Shown here piece by piece: positions 1-12,394 of a DNA stretch of 64,000 bases; the first letter of the stretch is position 1, and each line of letters opens with the position of its first letter. The position numbers were made by a program, and so were the translations under genes. Source of the DNA: Pterobdella sp. o SKG-2022 (lineage: Eukaryota > Annelida > Clitellata > Hirudinida > Piscicolidae); assembly GCA_964035795.1 (NCBI GenBank), contig OZ038325.1, positions 8,082,796 through 8,146,795 on the forward strand, in the 5' to 3' direction. The notes below the pieces were generated by a model. It saw only the letters and a list, made by a program, of their open reading frames with translations, ran no database searches and was not told the origin of the DNA.

Positions 1-179
1 TTCATTATAAATAGTTTAACATATTGATCGGCTCAAATCATTGTAATAACTTGCCTCATCAATCATTAGAACTGATAATTACAGAATACCTTTAAGTTTA
101 TAATCAGAAAATCAATCTATCCTCTTGCATGCGTTTTGTTTTGACTCAAACTAATCTAGTATTCATCAATGGTTTCAGG

Positions 180-355
180 TGTTACAGTTCGTGAATGGTG
201 TGGTGTTGTGAGTGTGTGGTAGGGTGCTATGGTGGGTGATGGGTGTGTGGTGTGGTGGATGGGTAGTGTAGGCTGGTATGGTGTCGTGGGTGAATGGTAG
301 GATGAGTGATTCGGTTTAATGGCTGGTATAGAAGATGGTATGATGGGTAAGTGAA
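180..355. repeat. GGTGTG/GGATGGGT simple repeat tract
   Basis: Imperfect repeats of GGTG, TGTGG and GATGGGT units without a fixed period. The minus-strand reading frame across it, rich in His, Pro and Thr, is a by-product of the repeat. Confidence 0.75.
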
Positions 356-2062
356 TAAACACCCATATCATCAAAACCGAATTTTTTTCATAAAAACACT
401 TTTTTTTAGATATATGATATTTATACTAGCGAAAAAATGCTCATATAAAAATTTTTTTTAATGAAATCACTGAATCTTATTCAACATCCAGACAAACTAA
501 TTACAATATGCGATGAAAACTTTCACAAAAACATTTCAGCTTTTCAGAGTTTTGAATATTAAAAGTCGATGCTACTAGAATCTTTACTGCAAAAATGGCT
601 GGAATTATGTTATAATATTTTATATGGAATCCAGATTTTGGTGAAAAGCCTATGGTTTGGTGAAAAACTCAATGTAAAAAACTGTAAGTTTCAAGGTATT
701 TCTAAGTCGTTTTGAAAGATTAGGTGTGTTTTAAAATACTGTTCGGTTTTGGGAGTTTTTTTTTTGAAACTAGATGATTTGGGATATTGGACATTTCTTG
801 AATAGTTTAGTTTCAAAGTGTACTAGTTCTTATTGAAACAGTTTGAAAATATTACTTATTCCAGAAAAATAGTTTTATTCTGACAAAATTTTGTGAATAT
901 TGAATAAGTCAAAACACTCACAATAATTATTGGCATGAAGACATTTTGAAGGCATATTGGCATTTCAGACACATAGTAGATATAACTTGTGGAATAAAGA
1001 ATACGAATTTGAGAAATTTTGAAGAAAAATTTATTCAAAAGTGAAGCTTTAACTTTATATGAGCGACAATACGGTTATAATGACAAACTCTCTATTATAA
1101 AATTTCTAACAATGATTTCGAAGTAAATCAAAAGCTTTCTGTTTTTACTAAGTTTGTAATCCACTCTGATAATGTGAGCTTTTTTTACAAAAAGCTTCAT
1201 AAATTGAGTTGAATATTTTGTTTATTTCACTTTTTGGTAAAGGCTGTTCTAACCATCCTTGGATTTTAATTCATCATATAAAAACTATTAAATCAAAGCT
1301 GATTAATTGCATTTAAATTATTCATTATTTTTGGATATTTGTCGTTAATAATTCTTTTCATACCAAATTCATCTTCATCGTTAATTTTTCCGCAGCTTTC
1401 TTAGTGCCAAAGTTATTACTGTCAAAATACCTTTAACGGCTTCAATTTGATTCTGTGTCTCAATTTCTTTTCATTTCATTTAATATTTATATATTAATAT
1501 TTTAAATGTGCTTTTTAAGTATTCTACTATTTATTATTGAAACTAGATTGATTGTTCATATTTCATCTCCTTCATCAACAGATATTCATCATATACACAA
1601 AAAATTCTCATAATTTAAAGCATTAACTTATCATTCTGAACATTTATTTCATCATTTTAAAGCATTGAATTTTTCATGTAACGCAAATTTCACAACTATG
1701 GTTGCTTAAAAATCGTTAAAATTTATAGAAACTTGGGTTAAAAAAAGCTCAAGATGCTAACTCGATCGGTTGTAAAAGAGATGGAAGGATGGTTGATAAG
1801 AGATTTCGTAGAGAAATGTTGTTTTTCATACCGGCTTGATCCTGAGGGTTTAGCATTTGAAATATTTAAATTTGACCTTTAAAATGTAAATTCTGAAATT
1901 CTGGTTGTGAAAGTATATTCAAATTTTAAAATTTTGTTTTTTCTTAATGTTGTAATAATCCAAAAAATAACACTCTTCGCAGTAATTTCTCTTAAAAAAA
2001 GCCTTGAAAGAACAGTTTAAAAACTTAAAAAATCTTCAAAAAATCACAAAAACCTCGCAAAA

Positions 2063-2278
2063 ATGCACGAGCAAAGGGCCGCACAAACATGCAAGACAGC
2101 CACCCGAAAGCTCAAATATGACTTTTTTAATGCCCTAGTAATAGAAACTAATGGAGCAAAATCATACCCTTCAAAGCATAGAGTCTTGATGAATCTACCT
2201 GGGATTATTGTTAATTTCTGTCTTGATTTGCTAGCAGCTCGAGTTTATATTACCTCGTTGGCAATGTTGAATGAATAA
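2063..2278 (+). other. Unassigned 71-codon open frame, possible exon or repeat relic
   Basis: This frame starts with ATG and has more even base use than its AT-rich surroundings. The translation begins MHEQRAAQTCK and ends with AMLNE and a stop. No signal peptide, no known motif and no clear splice sites were seen. It could be an exon of an unrecognised gene, a fragment of a mobile element, or chance. It is listed because it stands out in composition, not because a function is recognised. Confidence 0.15.
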
Positions 2279-4384
2279 ACTCAACATCGAATAATGAAAG
2301 TTGTGATATTTAAAAAATATATATTTTAAAAATAAAAATAAAAGAAATATTGATAATAAAGAAAAAATAAAAACAACAACAATAATAAAACAATAAGGAT
2401 AAAAAAAATGATATAAAAAACAAAATCAATAATATAGAAACACGAACAATACAATAAAGAATAGAACCCTAAATTAGCATTGCGTAAAAGACGAGTGGAT
2501 AATTTTTAACGATTTTGTCTTCAAAGTGGGCTCATATTATTATCCCATAAGCTTTTATGGACTGTATAGGGTCAACAGTCGAATATAACTATAAGGGTTT
2601 TTGGGTTTTGGAGTTTTTGATGAAGCTGTTGGAAGAATAAAAAAATACTGTAGTTTCAGCTTGTTGTAATACGGATCTTAGTATAAAAATTAAAGGTGAG
2701 ATTCAGAAATACTGCAATAAAAATATACAGCTGAACGCAATAAAATTAATTAGAATCCAATGATAGGTACAATATTATGAAAAAGATAAAATGGCTTTAG
2801 CTACGAGAGTTCTAAGACCTTAATTAAAATAGTTATAGCTTTTTAAACATTTTTGGATGAAAAAAATTATTTTTGCATATATTAATTTGATATTAGTTTT
2901 AAAATAGATAAAATAGCATAGTTAATGAGATGAATTAATTGAAATATTTAGTGTGTTAATTAAAAAGTGCATTAACTCAAAAATACTTGCCAAAATTTCT
3001 TCGGAAGCAAAAACCACCCCACAATATAAAACAATACGAGTTATCTTTTTCTCGTTTTTTTCCTTAAGAGCATATATATTCTTTTATCTACTTCTTTATA
3101 GGTCTTTCGTTTAATGAAATAACACAACCCAAACAACAAAAAAAAATAATAATAACAAAAAATAAGAACTTTGGATACAAGAGTTTTATATATATCAAAT
3201 AAATAACCTTGGAAAATTTATTTCTTGTTTAATTTATTTTCTGTTGAATATTTTAAACAATTTGAAGCGATAGATAAATATTATGTCGATCACGGTTTTA
3301 ATCATTATAATGGTGAAGATTTGAAAGCTACAGTTGAATTTAGAAAGGATATTTTCAGACTGGATTACGACATATTTTAGTTACATCAAGCTTAGGGCAT
3401 TATTGCTTGGGAAATACTAACTCAAAACTTGAACTAGGTCACAAAAGCATGAAGTCGGGTAGTTTTAGGGAATTAATTTATTATCAATTCAAGTTTGAGA
3501 TGCCAACTTCGAGCCAGAAACTCTATGCGAAGCAATGGCAATACTTGAAGACGGGTTGCTGCTACTAATATTTAGTATAAATTTATCATGCCTTCCTTGG
3601 AAATACCCTGGTAAGATTGAGTTGAACAAAAGAATATCAACATCGATACAACTTAGAGAAAGGACGAATGCAAAAAATGCAGAGTTAGAAATAGACTTGA
3701 GAAGATACTATTGAGTATAATGTGTTGGTGCTTGGATACAGAGAAATAAAAGCTCAAAAAGGGCATTATTAATTGGTGAAAACTGTTACAAAATATTAAT
3801 TCAAAATATCTCAAATTTTTTGAAGATCTGTTCTCAAAAACTGTACTAAGAACAGCCACAACATTGGGACATTTTAAAGGAACCAGGTCATAATTATATA
3901 ATTTTTTTAGGTTCAAAAAACCTTCAAACGTTGATGACATCATGCTCCCAAATATTTAAATGTCAGAAAAATTCATGCCAGGTCTTTGGTGGTATTCAAA
4001 AAGAATATTGTTTTAAAAGAAGATGAAACTTGAATTATAGACGAGTCGTTTGAAAAATCGATGAGATGAAGAATACGAAGATGGTGAAGCTGATTTTGAT
4101 TGTGGGTCTGGTGAGCGTAGTGATGGAAATTTAAAAAGCAACTCAAAGGTACTAGGTTCGAATTCGGTTCAAACTCAGCGGTACATTACGGGACAATAAT
4201 GAAACCAAATTGGGCAATGAAAAATTTAGACCCACAAACAGAATATACAAAGATGTAACCTTCTAATTTATAAAGACAAGCTCAACCACACTATTCTAAA
4301 ACTTTCTACACTAAACTCGCCAGTTTTGGATGTAGCACTCAGTGGTTTTGAGTTTCAGCCTTTGATGCTTGAGATAGTGTATGA

Positions 4385-4580
4385 AAAAATACGAGGGTGC
4401 TGGTAGGAGGTGTTATGATGATGATGAGATGGTTATGATGGTGGTTGGGATGATAATAGGGTGGTTATGATAATGATAATGTTAGTGGTTACGATAATGA
4501 TAGTGGTGGTTGAAATGATGGTGGTTCTGATAATGATCCTGATGGTAGTTATGAGGACGATGATGGAGCTGATCAAGATG
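4385..4580. repeat. GATGATGG/GGTTATGATGG repeat tract
   Basis: Imperfect repeats based on GATGATGG, TGGTTATGATGG and GATAATGATAG. The minus-strand His/Tyr-rich frame here is explained by the repeat. Confidence 0.7.
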
Positions 4581-5610
4581 AGATGAAGATAAAAACAAAA
4601 GAATAATTAATGGGAAAAAGATTACAAAAAAGATACGGAAAAGATGATGAGAATAAAAAATATAAGCACTAATGTGAAAAACAGAGAAAGATAAAGAAGA
4701 AAAAAAAAGAAGAAAAGCATAATAAAAAGAAACGTAATTCATAGATTTCAAGTAGGAAAAAAGTGTGGAAAGGACCAATCATGTATTGAGAAATATTATA
4801 ATGTAATTGAGTGAGGTGATCCGATGGTTTAAATGAGGAGAATGGAAGGGAGATACTGGAATGTATTGAGAAAGATTCTATTGATAAGTATGAAGATAAA
4901 GGAGGTGGTGATGGAATGTAGAATGATGGTCGTGAAAAGTGGAATATATGATTAAGTAATGGTAGAAAATAATTGTACTGGTAAAAAAAAAATAACCAAA
5001 AAAGTATTATAAAGAAATGAAAATCCAGGCTTGAAGTGAGCTTGGGCATATATTAGCTGCAGGATGAACAATGAAGTAACAAAAGTTTTGGGAAATCTTT
5101 AAAATTCCAAAAATATTTTGAGTTTAAAGATCTGCATGTGAAAATAAATAGTTAGCTCAACCGATGATCGAAAAAGCATTCATTAAATGCGAAAAAAAGT
5201 ATTTTTTTGTTGGTTTTGAGCATGTATAAAAAGCATAAATTTTAAAAGCTGAAAAATTCTGAATTTATCGATTTTGATGGCACGGAAGAAAAAAGAAACA
5301 AAGTTGTAAATCCGAAAATTTTCAAAGATTCTCGGAAATTTTAAGATTGATTATTTCGAAATTGTGTGCTTTCATACCAATTCTTACTTGAGTGTTTAAA
5401 ATTTTTGTTTCTTAATAAGCTAATTTTTTCTCGTATTTGATTCAAAAGATTTTGCAAAAATTTTGATTTAAGAAAATTTTAGTTCGACAAAATTTGAAAT
5501 TTCTATTTTGTTTACTGTTGAATTTTTTGAAAAATTTTTCTCAAACATATGTGTTTTAAATTCAAAACAGTCTTGAACACAAAAAAAGTTATTTTCTATT
5601 CATAAAACAG

Positions 5611-6061
5611 AGGCCGATTTTATGCTAAGTAAGAAGCCGAATGTCGATAAGAACATAAAACACACGTCCTACAACAATATAAACTATAAAAACAACCTCC
5701 AAATCAACATCAAAAATAAAACTGATAATGAAATCAACATAAAACCTTCGAAAAACTTAAACGACTCACACAAAATCCAACGAAGAAATTCCAAAACCAC
5801 GCAAGCTCCCATAACTAAATTCAGCTTAGTTTCCGGCAATCAAACGCACCACACAAAATATAAACTTCACAAAAGAACATTAAATTCTACCGGAAACGAC
5901 TACTGTGAAACGGAAGTATTTAAAGCGTCATGTGACCAAGGAACCGCCATATTGATGACATCAGCAATGTACGGAAGAATGAGAATCAGTCGGTGTGTAA
6001 AAGTGGACTATGGGTCAGCTTTGGGCTGCCACAAAGATGTGAGGGACGTTTTTGATTTGAG
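5611..6061 (+). CDS. Paralog A exon: Asn/Lys-rich leader and first half of SUEL domain
   Basis: The acceptor is AAAACAG before 5611. The exon enters in phase 1 (two bases, AG) and leaves in phase 2 with donor GTCAGT. About 85 Asn/Lys-rich residues precede the domain, which starts near DYCETEVFKASC. The AMYGRMRISRC motif and LGCHKDV follow, which is the standard SUEL pattern of a Cys, then A-YGR, then C and a DV pair. Entry in phase 1 agrees with the SUEL exon of paralog B, so an upstream exon ending in G is expected. Confidence 0.75.
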
Positions 6062-7797
6062 GTCAGTTTTTATTTTTGAACAAAACATATACGATCAAGT
6101 TGAATCAAAATAACAGCTTTTTAAGTCATTCTTCATTTGAAGATAAGATAAAAAAATATAATGGTAATGATTTGAAATACCAGATGTTCCGGGCGGAGTG
6201 AGTGTGCAGTGAAAGTCCCAGAAGCTTTGTATTCTTCTGGAGTCCCATGCCCTAGTGATCTCAAATCGTATCTGCATGTAGAGTACCAGTGTGTACCAGG
6301 TTTGAGGGGGAAGAGACTGAAAAGTGGTGGTATGGTGGTTGGAAACGAAGTGCTTAGAATGGTGGTTAAAGTGGGAAAGGACGGTGGTTGTAAGAGAGAA
6401 AGTAAGTAGTTCGTGAAAAAATTTTCAAGAGTATTAAGATGGTTAAGATAGTGTTGTGATGGTTAAAAAAGTAAAGAGAACAAGAGTGATGACCCAATGC
6501 GGAGAGAATGTGGTAAGAAATTGAAAAAATCTCGCTGAAAGGTTAGCAAATTTATGAGACGACCCTGGAACAGTTGATTCACTTCAAGCTCTTTGATTGA
6601 CAAAAGCTTGCATGCATAAGTAGGAGAAGGTTTTAATCAGAAAGAAAAACAAAAATGGTGAAAGTTGCATGGGAAATATGGGTGAAGATAGTGAGCTTTT
6701 TAAAGTATTATAAATGGTAGGCATTTAGAATGTTTTATGAATATTTAATGAAGATAAAACTAAGTAGATATAATACGGAAACGTCTTGAGTTTATTCATG
6801 TCAGGGTCATGAGAGACTCATTAGATATGCAAATTAGATATGAAATATGCATAGATAAATAACAGAAAAAAATAGAAAAAAAATGGTGAGAAAATTATAC
6901 ATTTGAAAAAAACTCAAAAAGGGAGTGAATTTTTCATTTAAATATGTATCGACTTTATGCTAGATTTGATAAGGATTCATAATTAAAAATTTAATTTCAC
7001 AGTTATGCTGCATCAAGCAAAATGTCGTCCTGACGTTACTGATGGAGGCAAGATAAAAAAAATCAGTTTTTATGATGAAAAAAGTCCAAATGATTCGGGT
7101 GATACCCTCTTTTTGAGTCAGCACGAAAAACTACATCAAATGAGCGAAGTCATTGAAGGTCTAAGAAAAAATGAGAAATTGAAGAAAACTAGAGTAGAAG
7201 AAAACTCAAAAGAATTGAAAAACGAAACAATCACAAACGAACAAACTCAGCAGCCTAATTTCCCCTACATAACAAAAAACCATCTCCCATGTGGTAGTGA
7301 CGATCATGTTGTCTCCATAGCAAGCCTTCCAGGACAACATATACAACTTACTCTGCACAACTTTTACGTGGGTGAAAACGAAAATCAGTCACATTTGAAA
7401 AGTGGGCGGAGAAAGAGTAATGAAGAGAGCTCCAAAGATGCAAAATCTTTTGGAAACTCCGTTGGAACTATTAATTATGCCTCTGGTAACTTTTCCGCCA
7501 TGCTTTTAACTTGCCGTGTAGTGCTTTACATTGAAGAAATCGAGAATGTTGATATGCATGGATCGAAGGTGGGCGAGGAAGGAGAGATGCATATATGTGT
7601 TGATGATTATGGTGGTAGAAATAACATGGTTTACACTTCATCAAGCAGCTTGGTGAAATTAAAAATTAAAAACAATAACAACTCATCCGATCAAAATGCT
7701 CTCATGGATGAGAATAAAAAAGAAAAAAAAGCAAAAAAAACTGGCCAAAATGTTATCGGAGTGGACGAAAAGTTGCCTTTCTTGATAGAATACCAAG
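5611..7797 (+). CDS. SUEL-CUB secreted or membrane protein, paralog A (partial, three exons)
   Basis: Three exons (5611-6061, 6184-6299, 7003-7797) join in frame to give a SUEL-type galactose-binding lectin domain followed by a CUB-like domain. SUEL domains bind sugars, often rhamnose or galactose. CUB domains mediate extracellular protein contacts. Both point to an extracellular or cell-surface role. The SUEL part keeps the AMYGR motif, the C-SGRSEC-V-VP segment and eight cysteines. The CUB part ends in FLIEYQ, the usual last strand. The signal-peptide exon and everything after the CUB domain are missing from this model. Domain order and intron phases match paralog B at 35783-63875, which suggests that A also continues into a sushi-like module and a membrane anchor. 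The exact ligand and the gene name are unknown. Confidence 0.75.
6184..6299 (+). CDS. Paralog A exon: second half of SUEL domain
   Basis: The acceptor is ATACCAG before 6184. The joined codon AG+A gives Arg, followed by CSGRSECAVKVPEAL, then VPCPSDLKSYLHVEYQC. This is the canonical end of a SUEL domain. The preferred donor is CCAG|GTTTGA at 6300 (phase 1), because paralog B has a phase-1 donor at the same place in the domain. A stronger-looking donor, GAAA|GTAAGT, lies at 6402 and would add 34 residues in frame. It is also phase 1, so both are possible. Confidence 0.75.
6300..7002. other. Intron of paralog A
   Basis: AT-rich intron. Its first 100 bases are rich in GGTGG and GGAAA, like the intron at the matching place in paralog B. 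No other feature was seen. Confidence 0.6.
7003..7797 (+). CDS. Paralog A exon: CUB-like domain with Lys/Glu- and Asn-rich inserts
   Basis: The acceptor is TTTCACAG before 7003 and the donor CCAAG|GTTAAT follows 7797; both junctions are phase 1. The exon starts MLHQAKCRPDVTDGG. A charged insert follows, then SIASLPGQHIQLTLHNF, CRVVLYIEE, MHICVDDYGG, MVYTSSSSLVKLKI and LPFLIEYQ. These match the CUB strands: the PG-x-I-x-L-x-x-F strand, the central Cys segment, the Y-x-SS-x-x-V-x-I strand and the closing FL-x-Y strand. Inserts of Lys/Glu and Asn sit between strands. It is longer than a usual CUB domain (about 110 residues). Confidence 0.75.
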
Positions 7798-9689
7798 GTT
7801 AATTTCTGTTTTATCGACGTTTTTAACACTATAAGCCCATGAAAGGATTGTGCTCAAAAACATTAAAATATAGCGCTTTATAATGAGGGTTAAGCAAACA
7901 TCCTCTGTTTCAAATTACCGTTGTAAAATTTTAAGCCTCTGTACCCTAGAAATAATTTAGATTATTTTAGGATTATGTTGATTTTAAAATCGGTTTTTCT
8001 GTTAGATCCTTTTTGTGTTTTTAAGCTGCTTGAAAACTATTTTATATTTTCATATCTTCAAGGTTTGGAAACATGACTTTTTTGATCCACACAAATTGTC
8101 CCCTTGATTTATATATAGATTCGATTTAGATAAAGTATTAGAATCAAAATTTATTTGTTTCTATCTGCGACAGATTTGAGTCATAAATATTTAGAAATAA
8201 ACTTTAAATCAACTTTTAAACATTGAATATGAAAAATTACTGTGGGTTTCCCACTGGACTCATCACTTCGTTGTGTTAAATACGTTTATTGGCAAGTAGA
8301 CTTAAACTTTTAAGAATCAAACATTTTAGTTTGTTGGGATTTTTTCAATGATAATTAGAAAAAAAATACTCAAAGAAACTAAAAAAATTCAAAAAATTTT
8401 GAAAAATTTTCTTAAAAAAATTTTGAAATTTTAATTTTGAGTTTAGTCAACATACGTTGGAAAAATTTGTTCCAATATAATTGTTCAAATTGTTCGCAAT
8501 GGATACTGCCCCACTAAAAATATGCCCGGAGTTAACCTCTGCTGTTACTCTGACCTTTATTAGAAGTGCTGACCTTTTAAAAGTGCATCCACGTTTGAAA
8601 GTAGTTAAAAAACTTAATGACCAAAAATTGTTTTTGAAAAGTTAGAAAACTTTAAGGATATGTCTGGTCAAAAAAAATTGGTTTTCTAAGCGTTAGTTTA
8701 TGTTTGTACTTTGAACTATATGAAAAGCGCTTTATAATACTAAGACAAGTTACATACATCATCGAATCCATTTTAAAACATTGAAAGCAAGCTGTGAATT
8801 CAAAAAAGCAAATAAAATACGATGGGAACTTCAGTAACGTTATGGGGATATTGATTAAGTGGTGATCCGGCTCTAATCAAAGATGACTGTATTATTTATA
8901 GTTCGGAAGCCTTACCCTCGAGGCATGGGAATCAATTCAGTGAACATAAAGTACTTTTTCCTTCTATTTTGAAAATTTTTTTTTCTATTTCAATGTGAAT
9001 TTTTGCTTCTATCCATGTTTTTTGATGTGTTTTCAATTTCATTAATTGGTGTTTTTCTTAGTTTTCTTTCATTTCTACGTTTTTTTTCTTTTTTTTTCCA
9101 TTTTTCTACTCTATTCATGTGTTTTTCCGTGTATCTTTTTCATATTAAATTTTCTTTCATTTTTTTACATCACCTTCCATCACTCATCTGTTTGAATCGG
9201 TAGTTTTGCATGGCAGATTTTTATAGCAAGTCTTCTTTTTTTTTTAGTTTTTTTTTGTATTTTTAAAGTTTCATTATTTTTTAAGAGGTCGCACAAAATT
9301 TTTGAAAATTTTAAACATGTTTTTTCAAATTTATTTTTTTTAATTCAAAACAGATTCCGAATTATTTCAAAACTGAAATATCTCAGTTAAAATTTGAATT
9401 TCATGAATTTAATCAGCGAAGAAAAAGTTTTTTCTTCAAATATCAAAAATGTATCAATTTCAAGAGGCGCTCAGAACGCTAAGCGTCAGATGCTCCAATT
9501 ATGCTCACCAGGCGTGACAAAGTTGCAATGCTGGGTCGAAGGGTTTTTTAAGAATAAAATGTTGTTTAATAGGAACATATTGGTGTGTTTATTTGAGCTT
9601 GAAAACGCAGCCCACTGGTGCCGTCTCCATCGACATTAGAGAATATTATCCTTTCAAGCCTTCATCCTTACTGACGTCATCAGCCTTCT

Positions 9690-9890
9690 TTTCCTATTCT
9701 TCATCATTCTTCATTTTCTCATCATCCTTCTTTTTCATCACTTTCCTTTTCCTCCTTTTTTTTCTTACCATCATCATCATCATCATTATCACTATTACCA
9801 TCACCATCACCCGCACAACACCACTTTCACCTTTATTATCCATACCATCACAACCACCATTTTCACCCTCACCACTCACTCTTCTTCTCC
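9690..9890. repeat. TTC/ATC simple repeat tract
   Basis: Runs of TTC, CATCCTT and then ATCATC and ACCATC. The frames on both strands here (Ser/Phe/Ile-rich and Met/Val-rich) follow from the repeat. A chance coding role cannot be excluded, but no splice sites support one. Confidence 0.65.
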
Positions 9891-11082
9891 CCTCCTCTAC
9901 TTACGATGTTTATAATGATACCAGTATAAGACATATAAGTGTCATAAGAAGGAGTTAGACAAAGCTTTGCAATAATGAATGTAAATCAGCAAAGATGCAC
10001 TGTGGAATTGTGGTGTAAAATAAGCAAATGGTGATTATGGGTGTTGATCAGAAAAGCTGTTTCCGGTTGGATCGTGTAGATTCGTTAAATGCTTTATTTT
10101 TTTTTTATGGAGGGTTTTGTGAGTTTGGCTGCATTGTTTTATTTGTTGTTGTTTTGCTTAAGTTTCCATAATTTTTTGTGACTTTATTTTTGCATTTTTT
10201 AACATTGTTTTTTTTTTTTTTTTTCTTATAAATTTTCCCAAAAAAGTAACCTAGTTACTGAAAGTTTTCACAAAAGTTTCAAGAGTGATATTTCATTTTT
10301 AAAAAGTTCGATTTGAAGTTTCGACAATATAAATATAATTCTCAGTTTTTGAGAAATTAATTTTTAGCATTGAAAAAATTGATTTTTAGCATTTGAAAAG
10401 CTCACTTTAAACATTCAAAAAGTTCACTTTTAAAAGCGCATTTCAATTTGAAATCCCTCAAAAAAGCTCAAAAAGACTACACCGACACAAGGGAACCGAA
10501 TTCCTCCTTCATAATCGCTCTTCTATTTCCACCAGAAACAGACACTTTTAGAATCTTTGGATTTGTTTGGATTATTTCACTCGCCATTATTCAAATGTTG
10601 TCATACTCAACGTTTCTTTATTAAAAATTGAGAAAACTGGCTTTTATTTCCAATATTTTCACTACTGTTAATCCATTAATATTTATCGAAAATCTCATAC
10701 AAAATACTTTCAAATTTTTAAAAGCACTCATTTTAAAATTTTTTCATATGTTCAGTTGAATAATTAAACAGACAAAATTCTAAAAAAAAAAAGAAAAAGG
10801 GCGATGCTTTTTAGTAAAAGTATCCGGTTTAAAATTTAATTTTTAAATTTATACGAAATCTGTGGCTTTTCTGATTTACAAGCTTTTAAAACCATACACA
10901 CACCACACACACATTCTTCATCGATCTCAAAAATTTCGAGATCTTTAGAAATAGTTCCATCCTTAACCATCTATATTTGAACTTCAGTTCTAACTTTTCC
11001 AACCATTTAAAATACTCGAAATTATTTGAAATCTTAAAAACTAAGTTTCAAACGTAACCTTACTATAAGAAGGTGAAACTGA

Positions 11083-11130
11083 AGTTCCTACCCGGGATTT
11101 GAACCCACGTGTTTTGGGTCTTGGTGCGTT
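11083..11130 (-). repeat. tRNA-like pol III remnant (probable SINE head)
   Basis: On the minus strand there is a perfect B-box, GGTTCAAATCC, preceded by AACACGTG and followed by a CCCGGGT tail, as in the T-arm of a tRNA. No good A-box and no complete cloverleaf are present, so this is more likely a degenerate tRNA-derived SINE than a tRNA gene. Confidence 0.4.
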
Positions 11131-12394
11131 GATGGAGTCAAAATGCAAACATGTTTAGTAGCAACGATGGAAATAATTTATTTCAAATCTTCTGCCAGTT
11201 TTATTTGAGTTATAAAGCTTATATTTATCAAAAATACTAACAATTTTATCACCACAAATTGAAATAGAAAAAATAATATAAATTATGTTATATAGTTCCA
11301 ATAATAGAAAAAATGGTGATAAAAAAAAATTTACAAGCTATAAATAGCTATAATACTGATAAAAAATATCAAAGCCAATTAAAAAGTACTAAAAGCAGTT
11401 TAAGAAAAAATAATAGTAATAAAAAACAATATAAGAAATGGTGAAATGGAAGAATAGTAAAAAATGGGGAAAAAAAATTTAATGGTTAAGATACGAAAAA
11501 AATAATAGTGATGGACATAGAAAACAAAATAAAAAAATTACAATAAACATAAAAATGTAAACAATAAAAAAAATTATAAAAATAAGAAAAAAAAAGAATA
11601 ATAATAAAATTAGAAGGGGTGCACTTGTGTCGGCACTCTTGCATATAAAGGGATCTATTAGGTTTAATAATAACAATAATAATAAAAATAAAGAGAAAAA
11701 CAAAAAAAAAAGTAAATGATAATGATAAAAATGATGATGATGGAAACGATATTGGAAATGAAGATAAAAGTAGTAAAAATGGCATTGTAGAAGAATTTTG
11801 TGGCAGCTTGGAAACTTGTGGTGTACATGCTACTATGTTCATAGTTATTTTTTATTGTATAATAAAAAAAATTAGAAAAATTGAAATAAAAAAAATAGAG
11901 TAGCTATTATGAGCAATCATGAAGCAAAAATAAAAGCGAAGGATGGTGTTATGAAAATGAGGTTGAAAATGACATGATATACTCGGTAAAAACCTTAAAA
12001 ATTATCTAAAAAAATAATAAAAAACAATAAGTTTTAAGAAAAAAACAAACAAAATGAAAAAAAAAATTATAAACAATAGAAATAACAAAAATAAAAATAT
12101 TTTTAGAATAAAAAATTAAAACAACAATAAAACAAAAAATATCAAAGTTATGTAAGTGTTGGCGGTTCTACATCACATGCAGACAAATATCTAGGCTTAA
12201 ATACAACATACACATCTCTCTGATGTATTTCCTGCGCTTGAATGCACTATTAAACGTTTTTCTTATTTATAATTCAGAAGGTAATAAATTGAAATTAATT
12301 TCAACATTTTGAAGTCGTTTTAATTGGTTGATGGATGGAAGGTTTGGATGTGATGTTGTGTGTTTGTTACTGACACATGTCATATGTATTATGA

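Larger units (their letters stand above)
1..5610. other. Upstream region of paralog A, no supported exon
   Basis: AT-rich non-coding DNA. It contains a GGTGTG/GATGGG-rich tract near 180-350 and a GATGGTTATGATGG-type tract near 4390-4580, whose apparent minus-strand reading frames come from the repeats. The first exon of the SUEL-CUB gene that starts at 5611 should lie here or before the window, and should encode a signal peptide ending in phase 1. No such exon was recognised. One unexplained 71-codon frame at 2063-2278 is reported separately. Confidence 0.5.

Noticed and set aside
9394..9639. 81-codon frame with CSPGVTKLQCW considered as a Cys-rich exon
   Set aside because: Cysteine spacing does not match sushi, SUEL or CUB patterns, and there are no splice sites in phase.
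11479..11842. Two overlapping minus-strand Phe/Leu-rich frames
   Set aside because: They arise from A-rich sequence on the + strand and lack any motif. The + strand frame is the better candidate.
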